A stretch of 64,000 nucleotides of DNA, taken from positions 1,054,001 through 1,118,000 of the forward strand of contig NZ_CP035283.1 in assembly GCF_004103755.1 (NCBI RefSeq). Direction: 5' to 3'. Numbering within the stretch: position 1 is the stretch's first letter; each line of letters opens with the position of its first letter. This stretch comes from Caproiciproducens sp. NJN-50. Its GTDB lineage: Bacteria > Bacillota > Clostridia > Oscillospirales > Acutalibacteraceae. Below are positions 18,074 through 27,295 of this stretch, in pieces. The notes under the pieces were generated by a model that saw nothing but the letters and a program-made list of their open reading frames with translations, did not search any database and was not told where the DNA came from. The position numbers and the translations under genes were made by a program.

Positions 18074-19309
18074 ATGTTGCCGAAGCAACAGGTTGTGGCC
18101 ATGCTGCTGGCGGGCGGCCAGGGAAGCAGGCTTGGAGTGCTGACAAGGAATCTGGCGAAACCCGCCGTTCCATACGGAGGGAAATACCGGATCATCGATT
18201 TTCCCTTGTCCAACTGCGTCAATTCCGGGATCGAGACCGTCGGCGTTCTGACGCAGTACCAGCCGATGATCCTGAACGAATACATAGGCAGCGGGCAGCC
18301 GTGGGATCTGGACAGCATGAACGCGGGAGTCCATGTGCTTCCGCCGTTCCAGCGCAGCCGCAGGTCCGACTGGTATAAAGGGACCGCAAACGCGATCTAT
18401 CAGAATATTCCGTTTATCGAGCGCTACCATCCCGATTATGTGGTGGTCCTTTCCGGCGATCACATCTACAAAATGGATTATTCCCGGATGATCGCCTTCC
18501 ACAAAGAGAAAGAAGCGGACTGCACGATCGCCACGATAGAAGTTCCCATGGAGGAGGCTTCCCGGTTCGGCATTCTCAATACGAACCCGGACGGCTCCGT
18601 CTATGAATTCGACGAAAAGCCGAAGAATCCGAAGAGCAATCAGGCTTCCATGGGCATTTATGTGTTCAACTGGGGCAAGCTCAGAAATTACCTGGAAGCG
18701 GACGAAGCGGACCCGAAATCTTCGAATGATTTCGGAAAGGACGTGCTGCCCGCCATGCTCGGCGCGGGCGAACGCATCTTTGCCTACCGGTTCGAAGGGT
18801 ACTGGAAGGATGTCGGGACCATCGAAAGCCTTTGGGAGTCCAACATGGATCTGCTGGACCCGAACATCCCGCTGGACCTGAACGAGGAAAGCTGGAAGAT
18901 CTACACCCGCAACCCCGTCATGCCGCCCCACTATATCGCGAAGGGCGCCCGCGTGCAGAACTCGCTTGTGGCGGAAGGCGGAAGCGTCTATGGGGAGATC
19001 GACTTCGCCGTCCTTTTTTCCGGTGTTACGATCGCTCCGGGCGCGGTGGTCCGCGACTCGATCATCATGCCGAACACCCGCGTGGAGGAGGGGGCCGTCG
19101 TTCAGTATGCCATTGTCGCAGAAGACTGCGTGATCGGCCGCGGGGCCAGGATCGGGGTCCGACCGGAAGATATCGTCGATAAGGACGAATGGGGCGTTGC
19201 AGTCGTCGGCAACGGGTGCGCTATTCCGCCGGGCGCCGTGATTGCGCCGAAGGCTATGGTCGACCCCGAGACATTCACGGAGGAGGCGGGAAAGAATGCG
19301 CGGAAATAA
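18074..19309 (+). CDS. glgC: Glucose-1-phosphate adenylyltransferase, catalytic subunit
   Basis: Makes ADP-glucose, the committed step of glycogen synthesis. 411 residues. The nucleotide-binding start is MLLAGGQGSRLGVLT with LAKPAVPYGGKYRIIDFPLSN. GDHIYKMDY, FDEKPKNPKSN and YWKDVGT follow, and then a C-terminal left-handed beta-helix. A longer upstream frame overlaps glgB, but GGAGGAG 9 nt before the ATG at 18074 fixes the start. It overlaps glgD by 14 bp; Firmicutes GlgC usually forms a complex with GlgD. Confidence 0.96.
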   Translation: MLPKQQVVAMLLAGGQGSRLGVLTRNLAKPAVPYGGKYRIIDFPLSNCVNSGIETVGVLTQYQPMILNEYIGSGQPWDLDSMNAGVHVLPPFQRSRRSDWYKGTANAIYQNIPFIERYHPDYVVVLSGDHIYKMDYSRMIAFHKEKEADCTIATIEVPMEEASRFGILNTNPDGSVYEFDEKPKNPKSNQASMGIYVFNWGKLRNYLEADEADPKSSNDFGKDVLPAMLGAGERIFAYRFEGYWKDVGTIESLWESNMDLLDPNIPLDLNEESWKIYTRNPVMPPHYIAKGARVQNSLVAEGGSVYGEIDFAVLFSGVTIAPGAVVRDSIIMPNTRVEEGAVVQYAIVAEDCVIGRGARIGVRPEDIVDKDEWGVAVVGNGCAIPPGAVIAPKAMVDPETFTEEAGKNARK

Positions 19310-20408
19310 TGTGCTTGGCCTGATTTTTTCCAACATTCACGAAGAGCAGCTCCGCGACCTGACCGAGCTCCGCACCATGGGCTCCGTGCCGTTTGGGGGG
19401 AGGTACCGCATGATCGACTTTCCCCTCTCCAACATGGTTAATTCCGGGATCAACAAGGTCGGCGTCATCACCAAAAGCAACTACCAGTCCCTGATGGACC
19501 ATCTCGGTTCGGGAAAGGCGTGGGACCTTTCCCGGAAGAGGGAGGGCCTGTATATCCTGCCGCCGTTCGAAGACACGCGCATGGCCAACAACAGGATCGA
19601 ATCGCTGGCTTCCATCAAGAGATTCCTGACTAATTCCAAAGAGGACCTGGTCCTGATTTCCGACTGCGACGTGATCTGTAATATCGACTATTCCGACGTG
19701 GTTTCCCTCCATCTCCAGAAGGACGCCGACATCACGATGGTCTGCCGCTTTGGGCCACTGCCTCAGAAGACCGCCGAGCCCGTCGTCCTTACGGCCGATC
19801 CGGAAGGCCGCGTCGTCGACCTTCTGATCGGCCCGCGCACGGACGGGGAATGCTGTTACGGAATGGGAATGATCCTGCTCGGGCGCGAGCTCCTGATCCG
19901 CCTGGTGGACGACTGCGTCAGCCGGAATCTGTACAGCTTCAAACGGGACCTGCTTCAGAGGAATCTCGGCTCGCTGCGGATGTATTCCTATGCATTCCGG
20001 GGATATGCGCAGATGATCTGCTCGCCCGTCTCCTATTTTGCGGCCAATATGGAACTGATGCAGCCGGATGTCCGGGCGCAGCTTTTCAACCCGGACCGCC
20101 CGGTTTACACCAAGGTGCGCGACGACATGCCGGCGAGGTACGGCCTTGGGTCCGAAGTCTCCAATTCCCTGATTGCCGACGGCTGCGTCATCGACGGCGA
20201 GGTGCGCGACAGCGTTCTCTTCCGGGGCGTGCGGGTCGGCAAGGGCGCCGTTGTGGAGAACTGCGTGATCCTTCAGGATGCACGGATTCGTCCGGGATGC
20301 AGGCTGAAATATGTCATTACGGACAAAGATGTCCTGATTCAGAATGACCGCTCTCTGCTCGGATTCGAGTCCTACCCGATTTTTATCAGCAAGGGCAGCG
20401 TCGTGTGA
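19296..20408 (+). CDS. glgD: GlgD, glucose-1-phosphate adenylyltransferase-like regulatory subunit
   Basis: A paralogue of GlgC in which the N-terminal GGxGxR loop has been lost (the protein begins NNVLGLIFSNIHEEQLRDLT), as in other Firmicutes GlgD proteins that modulate GlgC. The rest of the fold is kept: SVPFGGRYRMIDFPLSNMVNSG, LISDCDVICNIDY, and beta-helix repeats at the end (SNSLIADGCVIDGEVRDSVL). 370 residues. The ATG at 19296 follows GGAGGCGGG inside the 3' end of glgC, so the two are translationally coupled. Confidence 0.94.
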   Translation: MRGNNVLGLIFSNIHEEQLRDLTELRTMGSVPFGGRYRMIDFPLSNMVNSGINKVGVITKSNYQSLMDHLGSGKAWDLSRKREGLYILPPFEDTRMANNRIESLASIKRFLTNSKEDLVLISDCDVICNIDYSDVVSLHLQKDADITMVCRFGPLPQKTAEPVVLTADPEGRVVDLLIGPRTDGECCYGMGMILLGRELLIRLVDDCVSRNLYSFKRDLLQRNLGSLRMYSYAFRGYAQMICSPVSYFAANMELMQPDVRAQLFNPDRPVYTKVRDDMPARYGLGSEVSNSLIADGCVIDGEVRDSVLFRGVRVGKGAVVENCVILQDARIRPGCRLKYVITDKDVLIQNDRSLLGFESYPIFISKGSVV

Positions 20409-20447
20409 CGCTTTCAGAGTCACGATTTCACGCAAGGGGGTATTTCA

Positions 20448-21875
20448 ATGAAGGTACTGTACTGTACGAGCGAAGCAATCCCGTTTGCTTCGACGGGCGG
20501 GCTGGCGGAGGTCGCCGGTTCGCTGCCGCAGGCGCTGAGGCTCCGCCTGATCGGCTGCCGCGTGGTGATGCCTCTGTATGAGGACGTTCCGAAAGAACTT
20601 CGCGACGGTATGAAATTTCTCACCAGCCTGTCCGTGCCGGTCGCTTGGAGGAGACAATACTGTGGCGTTTTTGAAACGCATGTCGGAGGCGTGATCTTTT
20701 ACCTGATCGACAACCAGTATTATTTCAAGCGGCACGGCCTTTACGGGCACTTTGACGACGCGGAGCGCTTCGCGTTTTTTTCCCGCGCCGTGCTGGAGAT
20801 GCTGCCGTATCTCGATTTTAAGCCGGATGTCATTCACGTGAACGACTGGCAGACGGCTCTGGTTCCGGTTTATTACAGCACGTTTTACGCGGACGCCGAC
20901 TGGTTCCGGGGGATCAAAACGGTTCTGACCATCCACAATATCCAGTATCAGGGAAAATACGGAGAAGAGCTGCTGGAGGATGTCCTCGGCCTGCCGAAGA
21001 GCAGTCTGCCGGTTCTCCAGTTCGGCGAATGCGTCAATTTCCTCAAAGGCGCCATTGAATGCGCCAACCGCGTGACGACCGTCAGCCCGACCTACGCCTC
21101 GGAAATCCTCGACCCGTGGTATTCCCATGGGCTGGACAGTATCCTGAGGGAGCGCAAGTGGAAGCTCTCCGGCATACTGAACGGGATCGACACCGCGGTT
21201 TACAATCCGGAGACGGACCCGGACATCTATTCGAATTATTCGGCGGGCGATCCGTCGGGCAAAGCGGAAAACAAGACGGAACTGCAAAAGCGGCTGAATC
21301 TTGCGGTTTCAGGGGAGACGCCGCTGATTGGGATGGTGACCCGCATGGTCTCCCACAAGGGGTTGGACCTGGTCCGCGACTCGTTGGACAGTCTGCTGAA
21401 TTCAACGGACTGCCAGTTTGTCATTCTCGGCTCCGGCGACTGGGAGTACGAAACGTTTTTCCGGGAGCTCCAGGGGCGTTTCTCCGGCCGTGTGTGCGCC
21501 TGCTTTGGCTTTGTGCCGGAACTTTCCCACAAGATCTACGCGGCGAGCGACATTTTCCTGATGCCGTCCAGGAGCGAGCCCTGCGGCCTTTCCCAGATGA
21601 TCGCGCTGCGTTACGGGTCGGTTCCGGTGGTCAGGGAGACCGGCGGCCTGAAGGATTCCGTCACCGACAGCGGAGACGGGGAGGGCAACGGCTTTACCTT
21701 TCAGAATTACGACGGGGAAGACATGCTCCATGCCTTAGGCCGCGCGGTTCAGGGGTACAGGAACCGCGAAGGCTGGGAGATCCTGGTGCGCCGAGGGATG
21801 GAATGCGATTACAGCTGGGGCCACTCCGCGAATGAATATATCCGGCTGTACCGCAGTCTGTTGAAAAACGGCTGA
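20448..21875 (+). CDS. glgA: Glycogen synthase (GT5)
   Basis: Transfers glucose from ADP-glucose to the growing alpha-1,4-glucan. 475 residues. It starts KVLYCTSEAIPFASTGGLAEVAGSLP with the K-x-G-G-like ADP-glucose loop. HVNDWQTALVPVY, TIHNIQYQGKYG, ILNGIDTAVYNPE, GMVTRMVSHKGLDL and PSRSEPCGLSQMIALRYG follow, all GT5 hallmarks. AAGGGGG is placed before the ATG. It is the fourth gene of the glg operon, 39 bp after glgD. Confidence 0.96.
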   Translation: MKVLYCTSEAIPFASTGGLAEVAGSLPQALRLRLIGCRVVMPLYEDVPKELRDGMKFLTSLSVPVAWRRQYCGVFETHVGGVIFYLIDNQYYFKRHGLYGHFDDAERFAFFSRAVLEMLPYLDFKPDVIHVNDWQTALVPVYYSTFYADADWFRGIKTVLTIHNIQYQGKYGEELLEDVLGLPKSSLPVLQFGECVNFLKGAIECANRVTTVSPTYASEILDPWYSHGLDSILRERKWKLSGILNGIDTAVYNPETDPDIYSNYSAGDPSGKAENKTELQKRLNLAVSGETPLIGMVTRMVSHKGLDLVRDSLDSLLNSTDCQFVILGSGDWEYETFFRELQGRFSGRVCACFGFVPELSHKIYAASDIFLMPSRSEPCGLSQMIALRYGSVPVVRETGGLKDSVTDSGDGEGNGFTFQNYDGEDMLHALGRAVQGYRNREGWEILVRRGMECDYSWGHSANEYIRLYRSLLKNG

Positions 21876-21902
21876 TTTATCCAGCGGCGGGAGGGGAAAG
21901 CA

Positions 21903-23174
21903 ATGGGGGGTCCACCGAAAAATAACCGCGGCATGCTGAAGAAAACCGCTCTTTTTCTGCTGCTTTTTCTTTGTGCGGGCGCCGCGGCGTTCGGATTTTA
22001 CCGGATCGCCGACAAAGTCCTGGACCAAATGTTTCCCCCGGCCGGAGAGATCGCGGCGTCCAGTTCTTATGCCGATTTGTCACCGGAGTCCCCGCAAATT
22101 TCCGCAGTGCTGTCTTCCTCGTCCGGGCCGGAAGCCTACAAGCCGGTGGAGGGACTGTTTGAAGGTTACGGCGCAGCGGCGCAGCGACGCCTTGACAGGA
22201 TGACGACGAGGGAAAAGGTGGGGCAGGTGTTTCTGCTTACCTGCCCCGCGACCGCGGCGGTCAAAACAATCGACGATTACCAGCCGTGCGGATATTGCCT
22301 GACCGCCAGGGACTTTGAGGGGAAAACCGCCGGTCAGGTCCGTAAAACGCTCGCTTCCTACCAGAACTCCAGCAAAATCAAAATGATCCTGTGCTGTGAC
22401 GAAGAGGGCGGAACGGTCGTGCGCATCAGCAAATATCCCGCTCTTTCCGCGCAGAAGTTCCGTTCTCCGCAGGATGTCTTCCGTCAGGGCGGCATGAATG
22501 GGATCGCGCAGGATACCGTTAAAAAGGCTCAGATGATGAAATCTTTGGGCCTGAACATGAATCTGGCGCCGGTCTGTGACGTTTCCGTCAACCCTTCCGA
22601 CTTTATATACGCGCGGTCGTTCGGCCGGAGCGCGGAACAGACGGCGGAATTTGTCACCGCTTCGGTCAAGGCTTACGGGGAGCAGAGCCTTTCCTGTGCG
22701 CTCAAGCACTTTCCGGGGTATGGCAACAACGCGGACACCCACACCGGAGTCGCGAGGGACAAGCGCGGCTATCAGACCTTCCAGCAGTATGATTTCCTCC
22801 CGTTCCAGGCCGGGATTCAGGCGGGCGCCCCCTGCGTGATGGTCTCCCACAATATCGTCGAGTGCATGGATTCCACGAATCCCGCGTCGCTTTCGCCGCA
22901 GGTCCACCGGATTCTGAGAGACACGCTCGGCTTTTCCGGCGTCGTGATGACGGACGATCTCTCCATGAAAGGAGTCGCCGACTTCCTAAACGGGAAGAAT
23001 GCGGCTGTGGCCGCTTTTGGGGCGGGAAACGACCTCCTGCTGACACCGGATTTCAAAGACAGCTTCAACGCTCTGTACGCGGCTGTGGAGAACGGAACGG
23101 TCAGCGCGGAGCGGCTGGACGAATCCGTGCGGCGCATTCTTGCCTGGAAGTACAGCATGGGTCTGCTGTCCTGA
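21903..23174 (+). CDS. Glycoside hydrolase family 3 (NagZ-like beta-N-acetylhexosaminidase), exported
   Basis: 423 residues. An N-terminal signal-anchor (TALFLLLFLCAGAAAFGFY) is followed by a low-complexity Ser/Pro linker and one GH3 catalytic domain from about residue 90 (RLDRMTTREKVGQVFLL). Catalytic-region motifs are CDEEGGTVVRI, CALKHFPGYGNNADTHTGV (the NagZ KHFPGxGxxxxDSH-like loop with its His) and VVMTDDLSMKGV (nucleophile Asp). This suggests removal of N-acetylglucosamine from cell-wall fragments outside the cell. It follows glgA by 27 bp with GGGAGGGG before the ATG, so it may be read from the glycogen operon although its role differs. Confidence 0.87.
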   Translation: MGGPPKNNRGMLKKTALFLLLFLCAGAAAFGFYRIADKVLDQMFPPAGEIAASSSYADLSPESPQISAVLSSSSGPEAYKPVEGLFEGYGAAAQRRLDRMTTREKVGQVFLLTCPATAAVKTIDDYQPCGYCLTARDFEGKTAGQVRKTLASYQNSSKIKMILCCDEEGGTVVRISKYPALSAQKFRSPQDVFRQGGMNGIAQDTVKKAQMMKSLGLNMNLAPVCDVSVNPSDFIYARSFGRSAEQTAEFVTASVKAYGEQSLSCALKHFPGYGNNADTHTGVARDKRGYQTFQQYDFLPFQAGIQAGAPCVMVSHNIVECMDSTNPASLSPQVHRILRDTLGFSGVVMTDDLSMKGVADFLNGKNAAVAAFGAGNDLLLTPDFKDSFNALYAAVENGTVSAERLDESVRRILAWKYSMGLLS

Positions 23175-23190
23175 GAAAAGCGCCGGAAAT

Positions 23191-23240
23191 CGAATCGGCC
23201 GGAGTGTAACCCACTCCGGCCGATTCGATTCCTAATCTGA
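23191..23240. terminator. Terminator after the NagZ-like gene
   Basis: Perfect 16-bp stem (23191-23206 with 23212-23227, loop TAACC). The T run is offset by 15 nt, so it may serve convergent transcripts from both sides. Confidence 0.7.
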
Positions 23241-23280
23241 CTTTTTTTCATTTGCAAACGGCTCTTGCCGTGTTATAATC

Positions 23281-23985
23281 TTATTTAGACTGCTTTTTTA
23301 CTCCCATCCGCAGTTCTGAGTTCTGGATCAGGTTGAAGAGCGAAGAGGCGAACAGCGGGTATTCCATAGACAGTTTTTCGGGGGAAAGGGAGGGCAGCGC
23401 GTTCTTGTCGACGCCCTCCATGGATTCGACCCTGTTTCCTGAAATCAGGCATTCCGCGTTGGAAAGAGAGATCTGCTGCGCCGCGGCGGAGCGGCCGGAG
23501 CTGAGTTTCAGAGGGACGGAGAAAAGCCCCTGGGGATTCTTGGAATTGGCGGAATAAAGCATGCGGAAAATTTTGTATACGGAAAGGCTGAGAAAAGCGG
23601 AGATTTCCGTTGTCAGCGCCTTGTTTCCACATTTCTGAAGAATGCCGAAAATGACGTTCAGAGAATTGGCGATCAGCTTTTTATTCAAAACGGGCAGCAG
23701 GCTTCCGCGCATGGTGTTCTCCTTGCCCGCCGCGTCCGGTTCGGGAATATCTTCCACCGAGATCGTAGCGCCGCTGCGGTGCGGAGTCCGGCCCAGCAGA
23801 TAGTCGCAGGATACGTTGTAGTAGTCGGCCGCGCGAACGACAAAATCGAGGCCGCATTCCCGGATTCCCTTTTCATAATGGGAGAGCAGCGCCTGGGAAA
23901 CGCCGAGGTCCCCGGCGGCCTTTTTCTGGCTGTAGCCGCGTTCCTTGCGAAGCAAGGTGATAATTCTTGCAAAATTGTTGTTCAT
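23281..23985 (-). CDS. XRE-family transcriptional regulator
   Basis: 234 residues. The N-terminal 65 residues are a lambda-repressor type helix-turn-helix (MNNNFARIITLLRKERGYSQ, then DLGVSQALLSHYEKGIREC, and the common YYNVSCDYLLGRT end). The C-terminal 160 residues are helical, with no recognised domain. The frame is open further upstream, but the ATG at 23985 matches the family N-terminus and follows AGGGGAT. It is divergent from the phosphatase gene; a TTTACA-17-TATACT promoter lies 44 bp upstream. Target unknown; it may control itself or the divergent phosphatase-nitrilase pair. Confidence 0.85.
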   Translation of the reverse strand: MNNNFARIITLLRKERGYSQKKAAGDLGVSQALLSHYEKGIRECGLDFVVRAADYYNVSCDYLLGRTPHRSGATISVEDIPEPDAAGKENTMRGSLLPVLNKKLIANSLNVIFGILQKCGNKALTTEISAFLSLSVYKIFRMLYSANSKNPQGLFSVPLKLSSGRSAAAQQISLSNAECLISGNRVESMEGVDKNALPSLSPEKLSMEYPLFASSLFNLIQNSELRMGVKKQSK

Positions 23986-24028
23986 TTGATTATCCCCTGT
24001 CGAATCCTGTTTAATAAACGCAAAGTAA

Positions 24029-24057
24029 AGTATACAATAGATATAACATTTTGTAAA
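24029..24057 (-). promoter_or_regulatory. Promoter of the XRE regulator
   Basis: On the minus strand: TTTACA (24052-24057), 17-bp spacer, TATACT (24029-24034). It lies in the divergent region with the phosphatase gene. Confidence 0.7.
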
Positions 24058-24138
24058 GCCGCTAGATATCGTGCCAGGCCGGACGAACCGTTCCGTATCT
24101 TGGGCGAACGCGGCTGGAAAGTTCCAAAGGAGTATTTT

Positions 24139-24882
24139 ATGAAATCCTACACCGTTCATTTCATCCGTCACGGGACGACAGAAGGCAACGAACAGGGCCG
24201 TTATATCGGCTCGACGGACCTCGCGCTTTCCCCGGGGGGCGCGGAACATTTGCACGCGCTGGGGAAAAAGCATTCCTATCCGACGGCTCAGGTGTATCTT
24301 TGCAGCCCGATGCGCCGCTGCACGGAAACCATGGGCATTTTATATCCGGAAGCCAAACCGACTCTGATTTCCGGTCTGCGGGAGTGTGACTTCGGCGACT
24401 GGGAAGGAAAGACAGCCGGAGAAATTGCCGGGGAGGACGGCCGTTTCCGCAGGTGGATCGCCGGGGACGGAGAGCCGGTCACGCCGCCGAACGGGGAGGA
24501 TGGCTCCGCTTTTGCGCAGCGGGTCTGCGCGGCGTTTGAGAAGATTGTAGAGGACCTGATGCGCTCCGGGACAACCTCCACGGTGATTGTCACGCACGGC
24601 GGGGTGGTCATGTCCATTCTCGCCGCCTACGGTCTGCCGCGGGCGAAATTCTACGACTGGATGTCCGAGCCGGGATGCGGGTATTCAATGAGGATCATTC
24701 CGGGCCTTTGGATGCGGTCCAGAGTCGGGGAAGTCTTTTCGGAGATTCCGGTCCGTCCCAAACAGGACGGGGAAGGCGGCGAAAGAATTCTGATCGACCT
24801 TGCACGGGAGGCGGCAGACCGCGCGTTCGGCGAAAAGGAGAGGAAAACAGGCGGAGCCGGGAACGGGAGGGAACCAAAATGA
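24139..24882 (+). CDS. Histidine phosphatase (phosphoglycerate mutase-like) family protein
   Basis: 247 residues. The catalytic RHGT motif is at residues 10-13 (YTVHFIRHGTTEGNEQGRY). It has SPMRRCTETMGIL, the LRECDFGDWEGKTAGEI block carrying the acidic proton donor, and the second catalytic His in VTHGGVVMSIL. The last 35 residues are charged and not part of the fold. Family members include cobalamin-pathway phosphatases and broad phosphomonoesterases; the substrate is not evident. Start ATG 24139 with AAGGAG before it. Its stop overlaps the nitrilase start by 4 bp (ATGA), so they are coupled. Confidence 0.87.
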   Translation: MKSYTVHFIRHGTTEGNEQGRYIGSTDLALSPGGAEHLHALGKKHSYPTAQVYLCSPMRRCTETMGILYPEAKPTLISGLRECDFGDWEGKTAGEIAGEDGRFRRWIAGDGEPVTPPNGEDGSAFAQRVCAAFEKIVEDLMRSGTTSTVIVTHGGVVMSILAAYGLPRAKFYDWMSEPGCGYSMRIIPGLWMRSRVGEVFSEIPVRPKQDGEGGERILIDLAREAADRAFGEKERKTGGAGNGREPK

Positions 24883-25772
24883 ACCGTGACGTGCTGACCG
24901 TATCCGTTGTTACGATGAACGCGGCGTGGGGAGACAAAGTTCGCAATTTGAATCGGATCAAGGGGTATATCGAGTGCGCAGGCAAGCGCGGCTCCGATCT
25001 GATCGTTCTGCCGGAGATGGCGCTGACGGGGTATGACGACGTGCCGGAGACACCGATCGACCAAAAAATGCAGGCTCGTCTGGCGGAAACGATTCCGGGA
25101 CCGGCAACGGACGAAATCGCGGAGCTGACAAAGCGATATGGAATCTACGCATTCCTTGGAATGCCGGAATGCGCGCCGGAGGGACTTTACAACTCCATGG
25201 CGGTTTTTTCACCGGAGGGGCTGTGCGCCGTCTATCGAAAAATGCATCTCCCGCCGCCGGAACCGAACTGGGCCCTGCGGGGCGAAAAGCCGGTGCTGGT
25301 GGAAACGCCCTGGGGTCCGGTCGGTGTTTCCATCTGCTACGATTCTTATTACTTTCCGGAACTGATGCGCTATTATGTTGCAAAGGGAGCAAGACTGGTC
25401 GTCAACTGCACGGCCCACGCCCACTGCCATGGACGTTATCTGGCAAAGGCTTCGCTGGAGGTTGGTTCCGTGGTGAATGGAATCTTCATCGCCTCATCGA
25501 ATCTTGGCGGGCCGGACCTGACGAACTGGTTCTGGGGAGGAAGCAGTATCGTCGGTCCTTCCAGAAACAAAAGAGAGCCGCATTACTATGCGGGAATCCC
25601 ATTTTATGAAGACGGCTGCGACGAGGAGGCAATGTACACCGCTACGATCGATCTCAGCCTCGCGACACGGTTCCTCGTGCAGGAAAACGGGGCGGGGGAG
25701 ACGGACTTTAGGCCGGACGTTTACAGCAGAATGTATTCCGAGCTGGCACAGATGCCCCCGTTCAGAAAATAA
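24879..25772 (+). CDS. Carbon-nitrogen hydrolase (nitrilase superfamily)
   Basis: 297 residues with the full Glu-Lys-Cys triad: LPEMALTGYDD (Glu), YRKMHLPPPE (Lys) and GVSICYDSYYFPEL (Cys). The length and the single-domain form match amidases and carbamoylputrescine-type hydrolases of the superfamily; the specific amide is not evident. GGGAGGG precedes the ATG. It overlaps the phosphatase gene by 4 bp, so both probably act in one pathway or under one control. A strong hairpin terminator follows. Confidence 0.87.
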   Translation: MNRDVLTVSVVTMNAAWGDKVRNLNRIKGYIECAGKRGSDLIVLPEMALTGYDDVPETPIDQKMQARLAETIPGPATDEIAELTKRYGIYAFLGMPECAPEGLYNSMAVFSPEGLCAVYRKMHLPPPEPNWALRGEKPVLVETPWGPVGVSICYDSYYFPELMRYYVAKGARLVVNCTAHAHCHGRYLAKASLEVGSVVNGIFIASSNLGGPDLTNWFWGGSSIVGPSRNKREPHYYAGIPFYEDGCDEEAMYTATIDLSLATRFLVQENGAGETDFRPDVYSRMYSELAQMPPFRK

Positions 25773-25776
25773 GATC

Positions 25777-25818
25777 AGGCGCCGCAGGGCAAAAAAGAGA
25801 GCCCGGCGCCTTTTGAAT
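25777..25818 (+). terminator. Terminator after the nitrilase gene
   Basis: GGCGCC and GGGC arms pair with GCCC and GGCGCC around an A-rich loop, followed by TTTTG. Confidence 0.75.
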
Positions 25819-25845
25819 GCGGCGCGGGCCCGGTTTTGTCTTGCT

Positions 25846-26334
25846 TCAGTATCCGAATTTACCTGAGAGAGATTCGTCTTTTTCCACCCAGTCCTGGACG
25901 TCCGTCACGGTAAAATCAGTGGGATTGTTTCTTGCGACGATCCGGGTGATACCCGCATTGATGATCATCCGCTTGCACAGCGAGCAGGGGGCCGGGTCAG
26001 GCACGTAGGAACCGGAACCGGCCTCCCGGCCGACCAGGTACAGCGTGGCGCCGATCATGTCCCTGCGCGGCGCGCTGATGATCGCGTTCATTTCCGCGTG
26101 GACGGAACGGCAGAGCTCATAGCGTTCGCCGCGCGGGACTTTCAGCGATTCCCTTACGCAGACGCCGAGGTCGATGCAGTTCTTCCGTCCGCGCGGCGCG
26201 CCGGTGTATCCGGTGGAAACAATCTCGTCGTTCTTGACGATAATTGCTCCAAAGTTGCGCCTCAGGCAGGTTCCCCGTTCCAGAACGGTTTCCGCGATAT
26301 CAAGATAGTAATTTGCCTTGTCGGTGCGTTTCAT
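25846..26334 (-). CDS. Deoxycytidylate (dCMP) deaminase
   Basis: Zinc enzyme converting dCMP to dUMP for thymidylate synthesis; ComEB/ComE-2 family. 162 residues. The zinc site HAEMNAI (His and catalytic Glu) and PCSLCKRMI (two Cys) are intact, and GAIIVKNDEIVSTGYTGAPRG is the substrate-side block. The ATG at 26334 has GGGAGG 6 nt upstream; the frame stays open further 5' but that lies over rsmA. It is convergent with nitrilase and divergent from rsmA. Confidence 0.93.
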   Translation of the reverse strand: MKRTDKANYYLDIAETVLERGTCLRRNFGAIIVKNDEIVSTGYTGAPRGRKNCIDLGVCVRESLKVPRGERYELCRSVHAEMNAIISAPRRDMIGATLYLVGREAGSGSYVPDPAPCSLCKRMIINAGITRIVARNNPTDFTVTDVQDWVEKDESLSGKFGY

Positions 26335-26428
26335 CAAATAAACCTCCCAATCAGTCACGGGAATGCATTTTATCGAATCAGGCGGGTAACGGCAACGCCT
26401 GAAAAAAGCAATTGGAGGATCGACAATC

Positions 26429-27295
26429 ATGGAACTGACGGACCTTGCAACCATCCGGGCCGTCTTGAAACGGCATGGCTTCCGCTTTTCTAAATCCCTG
26501 GGGCAGAATTTTCTGACCGACCCCTCCGTCTGCCCGCGCATGGCGCTTGCATGCGGCGCGGACGAGTCAAAGGGAGTGCTGGAAATCGGCCCTGGGTTCG
26601 GCGTGCTGACCAAGGAGCTTTCCGAGCGGGCCGGCAGGGTCGTCGCGGTGGAACTGGACGAAAGCCTGCTGCCCGTCCTCGGGGAAACGCTGGACTCCTG
26701 CCGGAATGTGGAAGTCGTCCCCGGAGATGTCCTGAAGCTGGATCTTGCGGGGCTGCTGAAAGAGAAATTCGGCGGAATGGAAACCGCGGTTTGCGCAAAT
26801 CTGCCGTATTACATCACGTCGCCTGTTTTGATGCGCTTTCTGGAGGAGCGGCTGCCGGTCGCTTCCTTGACCCTCATGGTGCAGAAGGAGGCGGCGCGGC
26901 GCCTGTGCGCGCCGCCGGGCAGCAGGGACTGCGGAGCGGTGAGCGTCGCGGTCAGCTATTACGCAAGGCCGAAGATCCTGTTCGAGGTGCCGCGGACCTC
27001 GTTCTATCCGCAGCCGAATGTGGATTCGGCGGTCATCCGGCTGGACGTGCTTCCGGAGCCTTCCGTCAGGGTCAAAAATGAAAAAGCATTTTTTGCGCTT
27101 GTGCGCGCGGCGTTCGGCAAACGGCGCAAAACGGTTTTAAACTCCATTTCATCCGGGCTTGGACTCGAAAAAAGCGAAATACTCACAGCGCTTGAGCGCG
27201 CCGCCGTTGCGCCGAGCGCGAGGGCGGAACAGCTTTCCATCGGGCAGTTTGCCGAATTGTCCAACAGACTGGAGAAACTGAAAAATGAGCAATGA
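26429..27295 (+). CDS. rsmA: 16S rRNA (adenine1518-N6/adenine1519-N6)-dimethyltransferase
   Basis: KsgA/RsmA dimethylates two adjacent adenines in the 3' hairpin of 16S rRNA during 30S assembly. 288 residues. Motifs are KSLGQNFLTDPSV, VLEIGPGFGVLT (SAM-binding loop), VVAVELDESLLPVL and ANLPYYITSPVLM (catalytic NLPY), with FYPQPNVDSAVIRL before the C-terminal helical domain. GGAGG precedes the ATG. A small membrane protein gene overlaps its 3' end by 11 bp. Confidence 0.96.
   Translation: MELTDLATIRAVLKRHGFRFSKSLGQNFLTDPSVCPRMALACGADESKGVLEIGPGFGVLTKELSERAGRVVAVELDESLLPVLGETLDSCRNVEVVPGDVLKLDLAGLLKEKFGGMETAVCANLPYYITSPVLMRFLEERLPVASLTLMVQKEAARRLCAPPGSRDCGAVSVAVSYYARPKILFEVPRTSFYPQPNVDSAVIRLDVLPEPSVRVKNEKAFFALVRAAFGKRRKTVLNSISSGLGLEKSEILTALERAAVAPSARAEQLSIGQFAELSNRLEKLKNEQ

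Noticed and set aside
18056..20435. Two minus-strand frames of 426 and 386 codons opposite glgC and glgD
   Set aside because: Shadows of the two paralogous genes, and similar to each other only because glgC and glgD are related.
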